DNA from: an uncultured Alistipes sp. | GTDB taxonomy: Bacteria > Bacteroidota > Bacteroidia > Bacteroidales > Rikenellaceae | Direction of reading: 5' to 3' | DNA: 64,000 nt | Assembly: GCA_910583985.1 (NCBI GenBank) | Contig: CAJTYA010000003.1 | Location: forward strand, 62,001-126,000 | Shown here: in pieces, positions 55,166 through 63,457 of the stretch | How the letters are laid out: each line of letters starts with the position of its first letter | Numbering within the stretch: position 1 is the stretch's first letter | Position numbers and translations under genes: made by a program | Notes under the pieces: generated by a model | The model's input: only the letters and a program-made list of their open reading frames with translations | Told to the model about the DNA's origin: nothing | Database searches by the model: none

Positions 55166-55717
55166 TTATTTCTTGAAATAGCGGTTGTAGAGTCCTTCGA
55201 AGCCTTTACCGTGACGGGCTTCGTCCTTGCACATTTCGTGTACGGTGTCGTGGATGGCGTCCAGATTGTGCTGTTTGGCCAGCGTGGCGATCCGTTTCTT
55301 GTCTTCGCAGGCGCCGCATTCGGCTTCCATACGGGCTTTTACGTTGGTCTTGGTGTCCCATACGATTTCGCCGAGCAGTTCCGCGAATTTGGCGGCGTGT
55401 TCGGCTTCTTCCCATGCGTAGCGTTTGAAGGCTTCGGCGATTTCGGGATAGCCTTCGCGGTCGGCCTGACGGCTCATGGCCAGGTACATGCCTACTTCGC
55501 TGCATTCGCCGGAGAAGTGGGCGCGCAATCCTTCGAGCACTTCGGCATCCACGCCTTTGGCTACGCCGAGCACGTGTTCGTCGGCCCATACCATGGCTTC
55601 GCCTTCGACGACTTCTTTGAATTTCGAACGAGGCTGTTTACACTGGGGGCAAAATTCGGGTGCTTCGTCTCCTTCGTGCACGTAACCGCATACGGTACAG
55701 ATAAATTTCTTTTTCAT
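55166..55717 (-). CDS. Rubrerythrin with N-terminal rubredoxin domain
   Basis: Rubrerythrin reduces hydrogen peroxide with electrons from rubredoxin or NADH-dependent partners and protects anaerobes from oxygen. The 183 residues carry the rubredoxin domain first: Cys7, Cys10, Cys23 and Cys26 (CTVCG and CPQC). The ferritin-like di-iron domain follows, with ECSEVGMY, EEAEHAAKF, MEAECGACE and DEARHGKGF supplying the Glu and His ligands. The usual order in classic rubrerythrin is the reverse, so this is the 'reverse' type. It follows perR after 31 bases on the same strand, so it is very probably in the peroxide regulon. Confidence 0.95.
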   Translation of the reverse strand: MKKKFICTVCGYVHEGDEAPEFCPQCKQPRSKFKEVVEGEAMVWADEHVLGVAKGVDAEVLEGLRAHFSGECSEVGMYLAMSRQADREGYPEIAEAFKRYAWEEAEHAAKFAELLGEIVWDTKTNVKARMEAECGACEDKKRIATLAKQHNLDAIHDTVHEMCKDEARHGKGFEGLYNRYFKK

Positions 55718-55748
55718 AGCCGTTAAATTTTAAGTTTGGTTTTGTTAT

Positions 55749-56168
55749 TTATTCGATCGGTGAGTCTTGTTTGCAGTTTTCGCAAAGCCCTTTGTAATAC
55801 CATTGCACTTCGTCGATTTCGATCCCCGTCTCCGTGCCCGCGGCGGCGTGTCCTTCCGGTGCCGGAAGGTCGCGGATGCAGCCGCAACGTCTGCACCGGA
55901 AATGGGCGTGGGGCGAAACGTCGCCGTCGAAGCGGGTGTTCCGCTCGTCGATGTCCAACGACAAGATGGCCCTGTGGTCGGCCAACAGCCGCAACGTGTT
56001 GTAGACCGTCGTTTTCGACAGCGTGGGCATCGTCGCGTGGAGCGCCGTGTGGATTTCGTCGGCCGTGGGATGGGTGCGATGGGTAGCGAGGTACTCCATG
56101 ACGGCTATCCGCTGGACCGACGGTTTCACGCCGTGTTCCGTCAGGTATTTGTGCAGGCTTCGAATCAA
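55749..56168 (-). CDS. perR: Fur family peroxide regulator, PerR-like
   Basis: A 139-residue Fur-fold repressor: a winged helix (about 10-85, SKTTVYNTLRLLADHRAI) and a dimerisation domain with the regulatory PHAHFRC sequence and two zinc-binding CxxC motifs (CRRCG and CENC). PerR senses peroxide through metal-catalysed oxidation of a His. The start codon is TTG at 56168: no ATG lies in frame within reach, and the first ATG inside would remove the N-terminal helix (LHKYLTEHGVKPSVQR). A Per-box-like palindrome lies two bases upstream of the start and a good promoter before it, so it should repress its own operon with rubrerythrin. Confidence 0.92.
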   Translation of the reverse strand: MIRSLHKYLTEHGVKPSVQRIAVMEYLATHRTHPTADEIHTALHATMPTLSKTTVYNTLRLLADHRAILSLDIDERNTRFDGDVSPHAHFRCRRCGCIRDLPAPEGHAAAGTETGIEIDEVQWYYKGLCENCKQDSPIE

Positions 56169-56170
56169 AT

Positions 56171-56185
56171 TTGTAATGATTATAA
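56171..56185 (-). promoter_or_regulatory. Per box (operator) of the perR-rubrerythrin operon
   Basis: TTGTAATGATTATAA on the plus strand matches the Per box consensus TTATAATnATTATAA at all but one base. It lies between the -7 box and the start codon, at about +8 to +22. Confidence 0.8.
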
Positions 56186-56199
56186 TTTTATATCCGATG

Positions 56200-56229
56200 C
56201 AAATATACTTCTTTCTTCCGAAAATGCAA
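56200..56229 (-). promoter_or_regulatory. Promoter of the perR-rubrerythrin operon
   Basis: On the minus strand TTG (56227-56229), 19 bases, then TATATTTG (56200-56207), a full match to TAnnTTTG. Confidence 0.7.
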
Positions 56230-56366
56230 GCGGTCCCCGGAAAATTTTTTCGAAACGGAATTCCGGACGAGGGGGACGGACGCGCCCCGCTGTCGGAGGC
56301 GGGCTTCCCGTTTCTATCGAGAAGGTGTTCGGTACAATGGAAACGCGCGGGAGACGCCTCGGCGCG

Positions 56367-56735
56367 TTATTTCCGGAAAACGAAGTAGACGGCCAGAATC
56401 AGGAACGCGAAGGCGAGGGCATGGTTCCAGCGGAACGTTTCGGTTTTGAAAAAGGCCAGTGCGAGCACGGTGAAAACGCCCAGCGAGATGACCTCTTGGA
56501 TGACCTTGAGCTGGAAGAGCGTGAACGGACCTCCGTTTTCACGGAATCCGATCCGGTTGGCCGGCACCAACAGCATGTATTCGAACAGCGCGATTCCCCA
56601 ACAGAACAGCACGACCCCCATCGGAGGCAGGTCGTCGAACCATTTCTGACCTTTGAGCCGGAGCTGGCCGTACCATGCGAAGGTCATGAAAACATTGGAA
56701 ATGAGGAGCAGGCCGATCGTCAAAAAAGGTTTCAT
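56367..56735 (-). CDS. DMT-type small membrane protein (DUF486)
   Basis: A 122-residue membrane protein of the DUF486 family, related to small drug/metabolite transporters. It has about four hydrophobic segments. The family stretch FCWGIALFEYMLLVPANRIG is at about 50-70. Its substrate is unknown. ATG 56735 is preferred over an upstream in-frame start at 56810, because that extension is hydrophilic and crosses a -7 box. Confidence 0.85.
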   Translation of the reverse strand: MKPFLTIGLLLISNVFMTFAWYGQLRLKGQKWFDDLPPMGVVLFCWGIALFEYMLLVPANRIGFRENGGPFTLFQLKVIQEVISLGVFTVLALAFFKTETFRWNHALAFAFLILAVYFVFRK

Positions 56736-56759
56736 TGTGCGTCGAAAGGTTTTACGCCG

Positions 56760-56767
56760 CAAAAGTA
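56760..56767 (-). promoter_or_regulatory. -7 box (TACTTTTG) for the DUF486 gene
   Basis: A full match to TAnnTTTG on the minus strand, 25 bases before the start codon. Confidence 0.4.
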
Positions 56768-56818
56768 CATCATATTTGCTGATTTCCGTTCGTATCAAAA
56801 CGTTAAACACGAAAAACC

Positions 56819-57457
56819 ATGACGGATCAATACCTCACCGAAGAAAAGACGCTCGAAGCGACCTGCCTCGGCCATGCGGCCCTGATGTTTCGCTTCGGCG
56901 ACGAAATCATCCATGTCGACCCCTACGGCGACGTGGCCGATTACAGCCGGCTGCCCAAGGCCGACCTCATTCTCATTACCCATCACCACGGGGACCATTT
57001 CGACACGCTGGCCATCGAAGACATCGAGAAACCCACGACGCAGATCATTGCCAGCGAACGGGTCGTCCGGGAGTTAGGAAAAGGCACGGCATTGCGCAAC
57101 GGGGGACGCGCCCGGTGGCGCGAATTCGGCATCGAGGCCGTGCCGGCGTACAACCGCGTGTCCATGCGCTCGCCCGGCGAGCCTTTCCATATCAAGGGCG
57201 AAGGCAACGGGTATATCCTCGAAGTGGGGCACCTGCGGATATACATCGCGGGCGACACCGAGTTGATTCCCGAAATGGAAAACCTCGGCCGCATCGACAT
57301 CGCCTTTCTGCCCAAGAATCTGCCCTATACGATGAGCGACCAGATGTTCGTCGAGGCGGCCCGGCTCATCCGTCCCGCTTCGCTCTATCCCTACCACTAT
57401 TTCGAAGTGGACCGCATCGCGCTGCAAAAGGCTCTGCCGGACATCCGTATCCGGTAA
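56819..57457 (+). CDS. MBL fold metal-dependent hydrolase (UlaG-like group)
   Basis: A 212-residue metallo-beta-lactamase fold protein. The metal motif is ITHHHGDHFD (about 53-62), LGHAALMF near residue 20 and YIAGDTELIPEM (about 142-153) are typical of the UlaG-like/YfiR group that acts on small lactones or phosphodiesters. The final His lies in YPYHYFEVD. There is no signal peptide. The substrate is unknown. It converges on proA with a gap of ten bases and is divergent from the DUF486 gene. Confidence 0.88.
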   Translation: MTDQYLTEEKTLEATCLGHAALMFRFGDEIIHVDPYGDVADYSRLPKADLILITHHHGDHFDTLAIEDIEKPTTQIIASERVVRELGKGTALRNGGRARWREFGIEAVPAYNRVSMRSPGEPFHIKGEGNGYILEVGHLRIYIAGDTELIPEMENLGRIDIAFLPKNLPYTMSDQMFVEAARLIRPASLYPYHYFEVDRIALQKALPDIRIR

Positions 57458-57467
57458 GGACGGGCCG

Positions 57468-58715
57468 TCAGCCGCGCACCTGCCCGTCTCCCTCGATCAG
57501 GTATTTGTAGGTGGTCAGCTCGCGCAGGGCCATCGGGCCGCGGGCGTGGAGCTTCTGCGTGCTGATGCCGATTTCGGCGCCCATGCCGAACTGGGCTCCG
57601 TCGGTGAAGGCCGTCGATACGTTGGCGTAGACGCAGGCGGCGTCGACCCGGCGCTGAAATTCGCGGATCGCTTCCCGGTCTTCGGACACGATGGCCTCGC
57701 TGTGCCGCGAGGAGTAGCGCGTGATGTGCGCCACGGCCTCGTCCAACGACCCGACCGTGCGGATCGACATCTTATAGGAAAGAAATTCGGTCCCGAAGCT
57801 GTGTTCGTCGGCCGGCAGCAGCAGCTCGGAGGGATAGTTTTCCCGCAGGGTGTCGAAAGCCTCTCCGTCGGCGTAGATCGTCACCTTCCTCTCCGCCAGC
57901 GGGGCGCACAGCGCGGGCAGGTCGCCGAGCCGGTCGCGGTGCACGACCAAACAGTCCAATGCGTTGCATACGCTCACTCTCCGCGTCTTGGCGTTGAGCA
58001 CGATGGCCGTGGCCTTGGCCGCGTCGCCGGCCCGGTCGAAATAGGTGTGGCAGATGCCGGCGCCCGTTTCGATGACCGGAACGCGGGCGTTGCGGCGCAC
58101 GAAATCGATGAGTCCTTTGCTGCCGCGCGGAATCACTAAATCAACATATCCCACCGCTTCGAGCAGCCGCGCGGTCGCCTCCCTGTCGGGCGGCAGCAGC
58201 GTGAGGCAGTCTTCGTCGAGTCCTTGCGCCCGCAATACGTCGCGGATCACGCCGGCGATGGCTTCGTTCGAACATCGGGCGTCGCTTCCGCCTTTGAGCA
58301 CGCAGGCGTTGCCCGATTTGAGACAGAGCGAGAAGACGTCGAACCCTACGTTGGGCCGTGCCTCGTAAATCACGCCGATCACGCCGAACGGCACGCTCGT
58401 CTTGCGGATCGTCATGCCGTTGGGCCGCTGCACCTCGCTCAGCACGATGCCCAGTGGCGACGGCAGCGAGGCCACGTTGCGGATGTCGGTGGCTATGCCG
58501 GCGATCCGTTTTTCGTCGAGCAGCAGGCGGTCGTACATTGGATGCTGCGGGTCCATCCGGGCGAGGTCCTCGCGGTTGGCCGCGAGAATTTTCGGAGCCT
58601 GCGCTTCGGTCGCGTCGGCCAGCGCCAGCAGCGTGCGGTCGATGCGGTCCGTCGGGATTAAGTTCAGCTTGCGGGAGGCCGCTACGGCCCGTTCGAATAG
58701 GTCGGAAGTGTGCAT
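57468..58715 (-). CDS. proA: Gamma-glutamyl phosphate reductase
   Basis: ProA reduces gamma-glutamyl phosphate to glutamate semialdehyde with NADPH, the second step of proline synthesis. The 415 residues show VPFGVIGVIYEARPNVGFD (107-126) near the nucleotide site, the catalytic Cys in RRVSVCNALDC, and ERGVDAAxVYxNxSTxF-type residues (VDAACVYANVSTAF). Length is normal. It is the last gene of proC-proB-proA, 13 bases after proB. Confidence 0.97.
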   Translation of the reverse strand: MHTSDLFERAVAASRKLNLIPTDRIDRTLLALADATEAQAPKILAANREDLARMDPQHPMYDRLLLDEKRIAGIATDIRNVASLPSPLGIVLSEVQRPNGMTIRKTSVPFGVIGVIYEARPNVGFDVFSLCLKSGNACVLKGGSDARCSNEAIAGVIRDVLRAQGLDEDCLTLLPPDREATARLLEAVGYVDLVIPRGSKGLIDFVRRNARVPVIETGAGICHTYFDRAGDAAKATAIVLNAKTRRVSVCNALDCLVVHRDRLGDLPALCAPLAERKVTIYADGEAFDTLRENYPSELLLPADEHSFGTEFLSYKMSIRTVGSLDEAVAHITRYSSRHSEAIVSEDREAIREFQRRVDAACVYANVSTAFTDGAQFGMGAEIGISTQKLHARGPMALRELTTYKYLIEGDGQVRG

Positions 58716-58728
58716 GTCGTCGTATCGT

Positions 58729-59823
58729 TCAGTCGAGATAAAGATAATCGTAATGAATGAGAGGCCGCCCGCCCTTGCGTCCTGCGGCCGCCCGTGCCTC
58801 GGCGCTGTCGCAGGAGACGCGGCCCACGCCGATGGCCGCTCCGTCGGGGGCGACGATGCGGACGATGTCGTCCTTCTCGAATTCGCCTCCGACGCTCTCC
58901 ACGCCCACCGGCAGCAAGCTCGTCGCCTCCGGGCGGTTCAGTGCTTCGAGGGCGCCGGCATTGATGCGCAGCTCGCCTTTGGCGAAACCCTCCGAGTGGG
59001 CGATCCATTTCTTGATCTGCGAGATCGGCTTGGGCGACGGAACGAAACGCGTGGAGACGACGTCCCGTTTCGCGGAGAGCACGTCGAGCAGGATGGCGTC
59101 CCGCTTGCCGTTGGCCACGATCACCTCGATGCCTTCGTCCGCCACTTTCGTGGCGATGCGGCTTTTGGTCAGCATGCCGCCGCGTCCGAACTGCGATTTG
59201 CCGGTCTGGATGTACCCGCTCAGGTCGTCCCGCCGGGGCTGCACTTCGCGGATGACGCTCGACGACGGATCCGAAGGGTGTCCGTTGTATATGCCGTCGA
59301 TGTTGCTCAGGATGACGAGCGCCTCGGCGTCCATCATGGCGGCCACCAGTCCCGACAACTCGTCGTTGTCGGTGAACATCAGTTCCGTGACCGAGATCGT
59401 GTCGTTTTCGTTGACGATAGGGATGACGCCGTTTTCGAGCATCACGCTCATGCAATGCTGCTGGTTGAGGTAGTGTCCCCGCGTCGAAAGGCTCTCCTTG
59501 GTCGTGAGCACCTGTCCGCAGGCGATGCCGTGTTCGCGGAACAGCTCGTAGTAGCGGTTGATGAGCTTGACCTGCCCGACGGCCGAATAGAGCTGCCGGG
59601 CCGAGACCGCATCCAGCTTGCGGACCCCCAGTTCGCTCCGCCCCGAAGCGACCGCTCCGGAGGAGACCAAAATGATTTCGACGCCGCGGCGGTGCAGCTC
59701 GGCGATCTGGTCGGCGAGGGCCGACATCCGCGTGAGGTCCAACGTGCCGTCTGGGCGGGCGAGTACGTTGCTGCCCACCTTGACGACCACGCGTCCGAAT
59801 CTGTATTTTTCTTCCATCGGCAT
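58729..59823 (-). CDS. proB: Glutamate 5-kinase
   Basis: ProB phosphorylates glutamate and is usually the point of proline feedback control. The 364 residues have the amino-acid-kinase domain (VVVKVGSNVLA; ILVSSGAVASGRSEL; NENDTIS; FTDNDELSGLVA) and a C-terminal PUA domain from about 270. Two ATG codons, at 59823 and 59817, can start it. It follows proC after 11 bases and precedes proA after 13. Confidence 0.96.
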   Translation of the reverse strand: MPMEEKYRFGRVVVKVGSNVLARPDGTLDLTRMSALADQIAELHRRGVEIILVSSGAVASGRSELGVRKLDAVSARQLYSAVGQVKLINRYYELFREHGIACGQVLTTKESLSTRGHYLNQQHCMSVMLENGVIPIVNENDTISVTELMFTDNDELSGLVAAMMDAEALVILSNIDGIYNGHPSDPSSSVIREVQPRRDDLSGYIQTGKSQFGRGGMLTKSRIATKVADEGIEVIVANGKRDAILLDVLSAKRDVVSTRFVPSPKPISQIKKWIAHSEGFAKGELRINAGALEALNRPEATSLLPVGVESVGGEFEKDDIVRIVAPDGAAIGVGRVSCDSAEARAAAGRKGGRPLIHYDYLYLD

Positions 59824-59834
59824 ACGGTTCGGGG

Positions 59835-60626
59835 TTATCGGCTTCGGTCGAGGCCCGCGAAGACCGCCTCGTCGAATCCTTTTTCGTTCATCGCATCGAG
59901 CCCCTTGAGCGTCAGGCCGCCGGGGGTGGTCACTTTGTCGATTTCGGTCCGGGGCATCGTGCCGTTGCGCTCCAGCAGCGACAGGGCGCCCCGCATGGTC
60001 TGCATGACGATCCGCCGGGCCTCTTTCTCGTCGAATCCGAGCCGCTGTCCGCCGCGGATCGCCGCGTCGAGGTATTCGAGCGCGAAGGCAATGCCGCACG
60101 AGGCCAGCGAGGTGCCGGCCGCCATCATGTCCTCCTCGACGACGAAGGTGCGTCCTAATTCGTCGAACAGCGAGACGACTTCCGCGAGCAGGGCCTCGGA
60201 GGCGCCCCGTGCGGCGATGAACGTGACGCTTTCGCCGATCGAGACGGCCGTGTTGGGAATGATGCGGAACATGGCGGGCGATACGCCGCTGCCGTTGTCG
60301 AGCATGGCTTCGAGCCGGTCGAACGACACGCCCGCTACGACCGAGGCGACGGCCTGCCGGCGGTAGTCGAGCCGATCGCGGAACGAGGCGATCACCTCCT
60401 CGGCGAGCCACGGTTTGACGGCCACGACGATCAGGTCGGCTCCGCGTACGGCTTCCCGGTTGTCCGTCGTGGTGCGGATGCGTGCGTCGGCGCATCGGAT
60501 TTTTTCGAGCGTTTTTTCGGTTTTGGCCGTGACGGTGATGTCGTCCGGGGCCGTCCGGCCTCCTGCGGCCGTTCCTACGGCGATGGCGCCTCCCATGTTG
60601 CCGCCGCCGATGATCGTTATTTTCAT
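59835..60626 (-). CDS. proC: Pyrroline-5-carboxylate reductase
   Basis: ProC reduces pyrroline-5-carboxylate to proline, the last step of the pathway. The 263 residues start with the Rossmann loop IIGGGNMGGAIA (5-16). The ProC signature is at the C-terminal end, VTTPGGLTLKGLDAMNEKG. MAAGTSLASCGIAFALEYLD carries the substrate-site helix. As first gene of proC-proB-proA it puts all three enzymes from glutamate to proline in one operon. Confidence 0.96.
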   Translation of the reverse strand: MKITIIGGGNMGGAIAVGTAAGGRTAPDDITVTAKTEKTLEKIRCADARIRTTTDNREAVRGADLIVVAVKPWLAEEVIASFRDRLDYRRQAVASVVAGVSFDRLEAMLDNGSGVSPAMFRIIPNTAVSIGESVTFIAARGASEALLAEVVSLFDELGRTFVVEEDMMAAGTSLASCGIAFALEYLDAAIRGGQRLGFDEKEARRIVMQTMRGALSLLERNGTMPRTEIDKVTTPGGLTLKGLDAMNEKGFDEAVFAGLDRSR

Positions 60627-60652
60627 ACGTTACGATGCTGTATTTCGGGCTT

Positions 60653-60660
60653 CAAAGTTA
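60653..60660 (-). promoter_or_regulatory. -7 box (TAACTTTG) for proC-proB-proA
   Basis: A full match to TAnnTTTG on the minus strand, 27 bases before the proC start. Confidence 0.5.
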
Positions 60661-60747
60661 AAAAAAATATCGGATTGTGTAAAATATGTCATTCCTCCGT
60701 GCGCAGTGTCCCGCGGGTTGGATTTCGTAATTTCCTCGAAAAACCGT

Positions 60748-60778
60748 TTTGCCTGAATGTCGATAGAAGATACTTTCA
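60748..60778 (+). promoter_or_regulatory. Promoter of the XRE-cupin gene
   Basis: TTTG (60748-60751), 19 bases, then TACTTTCA (60771-60778), which matches TAnnTTTG in six of eight positions. It supports the start at 60808, since an earlier in-frame ATG (60757) would lie inside the promoter. Confidence 0.4.
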
Positions 60779-60807
60779 CTTCGTCGAAGTTCAAAAACAT
60801 TCGGATC

Positions 60808-61383
60808 ATGACAGAGAACATTGGATATAAGCTCAGACGACAGAGAGAGGATAACGGATTGTCCGTCAGTGAGCTGTCGTCCGCATCGGGAATACATCCC
60901 TCCGTCGTCGAGCTCATCGAGAAGGGCGAGCTGGTGCCTTCGGTGGCCACGCTGGTCAAGCTCTCCCGCGCGCTCGGCGTCCGGCTGGGCACTTTTCTCG
61001 ACGGCATGGAGTCGTCCGAACCGGCGCTCACGCAGAGCGGAGACCGCGTACCGCGGCCGACGGTCAACCTCTCCGAGGGCAAGGGTGAGGACATGGAACA
61101 TCTGAAGTTTTACGCGCTGGCCCAGAACAAGGCCGACCGCAACATGGAGCCTTTCGTTATCAACGTGGAATACACCGCGCCGGACCAGCCGCTTTCCTCG
61201 CACGAGGGCGAAGAGTTCATCTATGTGCTGGAAGGCCCCGTGGAGATTCGTTACGGTGCCGAAACCTACACGCTGGGCCAGGGCGACAGCATCTATTACG
61301 ATTCGGTCGTGCCGCATTGCCTCACCTCGGTCGCTCCCTCGCAGAAGGCCAAGGTGCTCGCCGTCGTCTACACTCCGTTTTAA
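60808..61383 (+). CDS. XRE family regulator with cupin domain
   Basis: A 191-residue transcription regulator. Residues about 5-62 are an XRE helix-turn-helix (YKLRRQREDNGLSVSELSSA; VPSVATLVKLSRALGVRLG). Residues about 105-188 are a cupin beta-barrel (EFIYVLEGPVEIRYG; LGQGDSIYYDSVVPHCL), which should bind a small ligand. An acyl-CoA synthetase gene follows after 20 bases, so the ligand may be a fatty acid or its CoA ester and the target may be this operon (inference). Confidence 0.9.
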   Translation: MTENIGYKLRRQREDNGLSVSELSSASGIHPSVVELIEKGELVPSVATLVKLSRALGVRLGTFLDGMESSEPALTQSGDRVPRPTVNLSEGKGEDMEHLKFYALAQNKADRNMEPFVINVEYTAPDQPLSSHEGEEFIYVLEGPVEIRYGAETYTLGQGDSIYYDSVVPHCLTSVAPSQKAKVLAVVYTPF

Positions 61384-61403
61384 CCCGTTGGCTTTCGTAG
61401 AAA

Positions 61404-63056
61404 ATGGAATTGATTGATTATACCCTCGGAGGGATTCTCGAAAAGTATGCGCGGGAAACGCCCGATCACGAGTTCATGGTCTACCCCGACCGGGGGCTGC
61501 GCTTCACCTACAAGGAGTTCGACGAGCGGGCCGACACGTTCGCGCGCGGGCTGCTCGAAATCGGCGTGACCAAGGGCTCCAAGGTCGGCGTATGGGCCAA
61601 GAACGTGCCCGACTGGATGACGTTCATGTTCGCCGCGGCCAAGATCGGCGCCGTGCTCGTGACGGTCAACACGAACTACAAGTCCGCCGAGGTCGAGTAC
61701 ATCATGCGCAACGCCGACATCCACACGATGTGCATGGTGAACGGATACCGCGACAGCGACTATGTGCAGATCATGTACGATTTAGTGCCGGAGCTCAAGA
61801 CCGCTCCGCGCGGAGCGCTGCGCAGCGCGAAGTTTCCGGAGCTGCGCAACGTGGTCTATATTGGTCAGGAGAAGCAGCGCGGCATGTACAATACCTCCGA
61901 GCTCATGACGCTCGGCACGCTCGCCGGGAACGAAAAGTTGGAGGCGGCCAAGAGGCAGGTCGGTCCGCACGACGAGATCAACATGCAGTACACCTCCGGC
62001 ACGACGGGTTTTCCGAAAGGCGTGATGCTCACCAGCCATAACATCCTCAACAACGGTCTGACGATCGGCGACTGCATGCACTTCACGCCGGCAGACCGGC
62101 TGCTCATCTGCGTGCCGCTTTTCCACTGCTTCGGGTGCGTGCTGGGCGTCTGCTCGGTCATCACGCACGGCTCGACGATGGTCATGGTCGAGGACTTCGA
62201 TCCGCTGAAGGTGCTGGCCTCGGTGCATCGCGAGCGCTGTACGGCGCTGCACGGCGTGCCCACGATGTTCATCGCCGAACTCAACCACCCGATGTTCGAC
62301 ATGTTCGACCTCTCGTCGCTGCGCACGGGCATCATGGCCGGGGCGCCCTGTCCCATCGAGACGATGAAGCAGGTGATGGATAAGATGTACTGCCGCGACA
62401 TCATCAGCGTCTACGGCCTGACCGAGACCTCGCCCGGCATGAGCGCCACGAGGGTGACCGACTCGATGGAGATCCGGGCCACGACGGTCGGCCGGGCCTT
62501 CCCGAACGTCGAGGTCAAGGTGCTCGATCCCGCCACCAACGAAGAGTGTCCTCCGGGCGTTCCGGGCGAGATGTGCTGCAAAGGCTACAACATCATGAAG
62601 GGCTATTACAAAAATCCCGAAGCCACGGCGGCGATCATCGACGAGAACGGCTTCTTGCATTCGGGCGATCTGGGCGTGATGGACGAAGCGGGTTATTTCC
62701 GCATCACGGGCCGCATCAAGGAGATGATTATTCGCGGGGGCGAAAACATCTATCCGCGCGAGATCGAGAATTTCCTTTATAAGATGCCGCAGATCGAAGC
62801 GGTTGAGGTGGCGGGCATCCCCAGTCCGAAGTACGGCGAACAGGTTGGGGCTTTCGTCAAGGTCAAGGAAGGCTGCACGCTCTCCGAGGAGGAAATCCTG
62901 CTCTATTGCCGGGGACAGATCGCCCGGTACAAGATACCGAAGTATATCTTCTTCGTCGACGGTTTCCCGATGACGGCCAGCGGCAAGATCCAAAAGTACA
63001 AACTCAAGGACGTCGGACTCGAATTGCTCCGGGAGCGGGGCGTCGAGGTCGTCTGA
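61404..63056 (+). CDS. AMP-forming acyl-CoA synthetase (FadD-like)
   Basis: A 550-residue member of the ANL superfamily. The P-loop is YTSGTTGFPKGVML (about 197-210), the A5-type motif is VYGLTETSPGMSAT, the hinge is GRIKEMIIRGGENIYPREIE and the catalytic Lys lies in MTASGKIQKYKL. It should activate a carboxylic acid, most likely a medium- or long-chain fatty acid, as acyl-AMP and then acyl-CoA. It is co-transcribed with the XRE-cupin regulator. A fatty acid is the default reading, but aromatic or branched acids are possible. Confidence 0.9.
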   Translation: MELIDYTLGGILEKYARETPDHEFMVYPDRGLRFTYKEFDERADTFARGLLEIGVTKGSKVGVWAKNVPDWMTFMFAAAKIGAVLVTVNTNYKSAEVEYIMRNADIHTMCMVNGYRDSDYVQIMYDLVPELKTAPRGALRSAKFPELRNVVYIGQEKQRGMYNTSELMTLGTLAGNEKLEAAKRQVGPHDEINMQYTSGTTGFPKGVMLTSHNILNNGLTIGDCMHFTPADRLLICVPLFHCFGCVLGVCSVITHGSTMVMVEDFDPLKVLASVHRERCTALHGVPTMFIAELNHPMFDMFDLSSLRTGIMAGAPCPIETMKQVMDKMYCRDIISVYGLTETSPGMSATRVTDSMEIRATTVGRAFPNVEVKVLDPATNEECPPGVPGEMCCKGYNIMKGYYKNPEATAAIIDENGFLHSGDLGVMDEAGYFRITGRIKEMIIRGGENIYPREIENFLYKMPQIEAVEVAGIPSPKYGEQVGAFVKVKEGCTLSEEEILLYCRGQIARYKIPKYIFFVDGFPMTASGKIQKYKLKDVGLELLRERGVEVV

Positions 63057-63068
63057 GGCATGGAATGG

Positions 63069-63100
63069 AAAGGCGCGCGGGGTCGCGTCTTTTCTTTTTT
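63069..63100 (+). terminator. Terminator of the acyl-CoA synthetase operon
   Basis: Nine-pair stem (63069-63077 with 63084-63092, one G-T pair), six-base loop, then TCTTTTTT. Confidence 0.7.
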
Positions 63101-63340
63101 CGTTCCGGGCGGCCGGGCGGGAGGCGGAGGCTTCCCGTCCGGTCGTTCCGTTCGACGGGTATCGCTCCGGCTGTCCGTCGCCGGGCGGAAAAACGGATCG
63201 AAAAACGGCATGAATAGATTAAAACCTTGTTCTTTTTCCGCTCTTCGCCAAATCTCCCTTTCTTTCGCCGCGAGACGGTTCCCCGGACGGGATGCCCGGC
63301 GGAGATCCTGTCCGGAATGTTAGGATTCAGGTACTTGAAA

Positions 63341-63371
63341 TTTGATTAATGAAGCGATAGTTGTATATTTG
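63341..63371 (+). promoter_or_regulatory. Promoter of the GNAT-like / IbrA-like pair
   Basis: TTTG (63341-63344), 19 bases, then TATATTTG (63364-63371), a full match to TAnnTTTG. The leader is about 80 bases. Confidence 0.7.
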
Positions 63372-63396
63372 CCGTAAGCAGGGTGGAGAGCGGGAT

Positions 63397-63439
63397 TTCC
63401 GGAGAGCATCGTAAAAACGTTCGGATTCGCTCTCCGGAA
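63397..63439 (+). promoter_or_regulatory. Leader hairpin upstream of the GNAT-like gene
   Basis: Perfect 11-base inverted repeat (63397-63407 with 63429-63439), loop of 21 bases, ending 18 bases before the start codon. It could affect translation start or be a protein site; role unknown. Confidence 0.5.
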
Positions 63440-63457
63440 TGATTAAAGAGCGGATTT

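Larger units (their letters stand above)
63057..63457. other. Spacer between the acyl-CoA synthetase and the GNAT-like gene
   Basis: About 400 bases. It holds a terminator (63069-63100), a promoter (63341-63371) and a leader hairpin (63397-63439). No gene is seen. Confidence 0.5.

Noticed and set aside
60757..60807. An earlier start for the XRE-cupin regulator
   Set aside because: The extra 17 codons overlap the likely promoter and add nothing to the helix-turn-helix domain.
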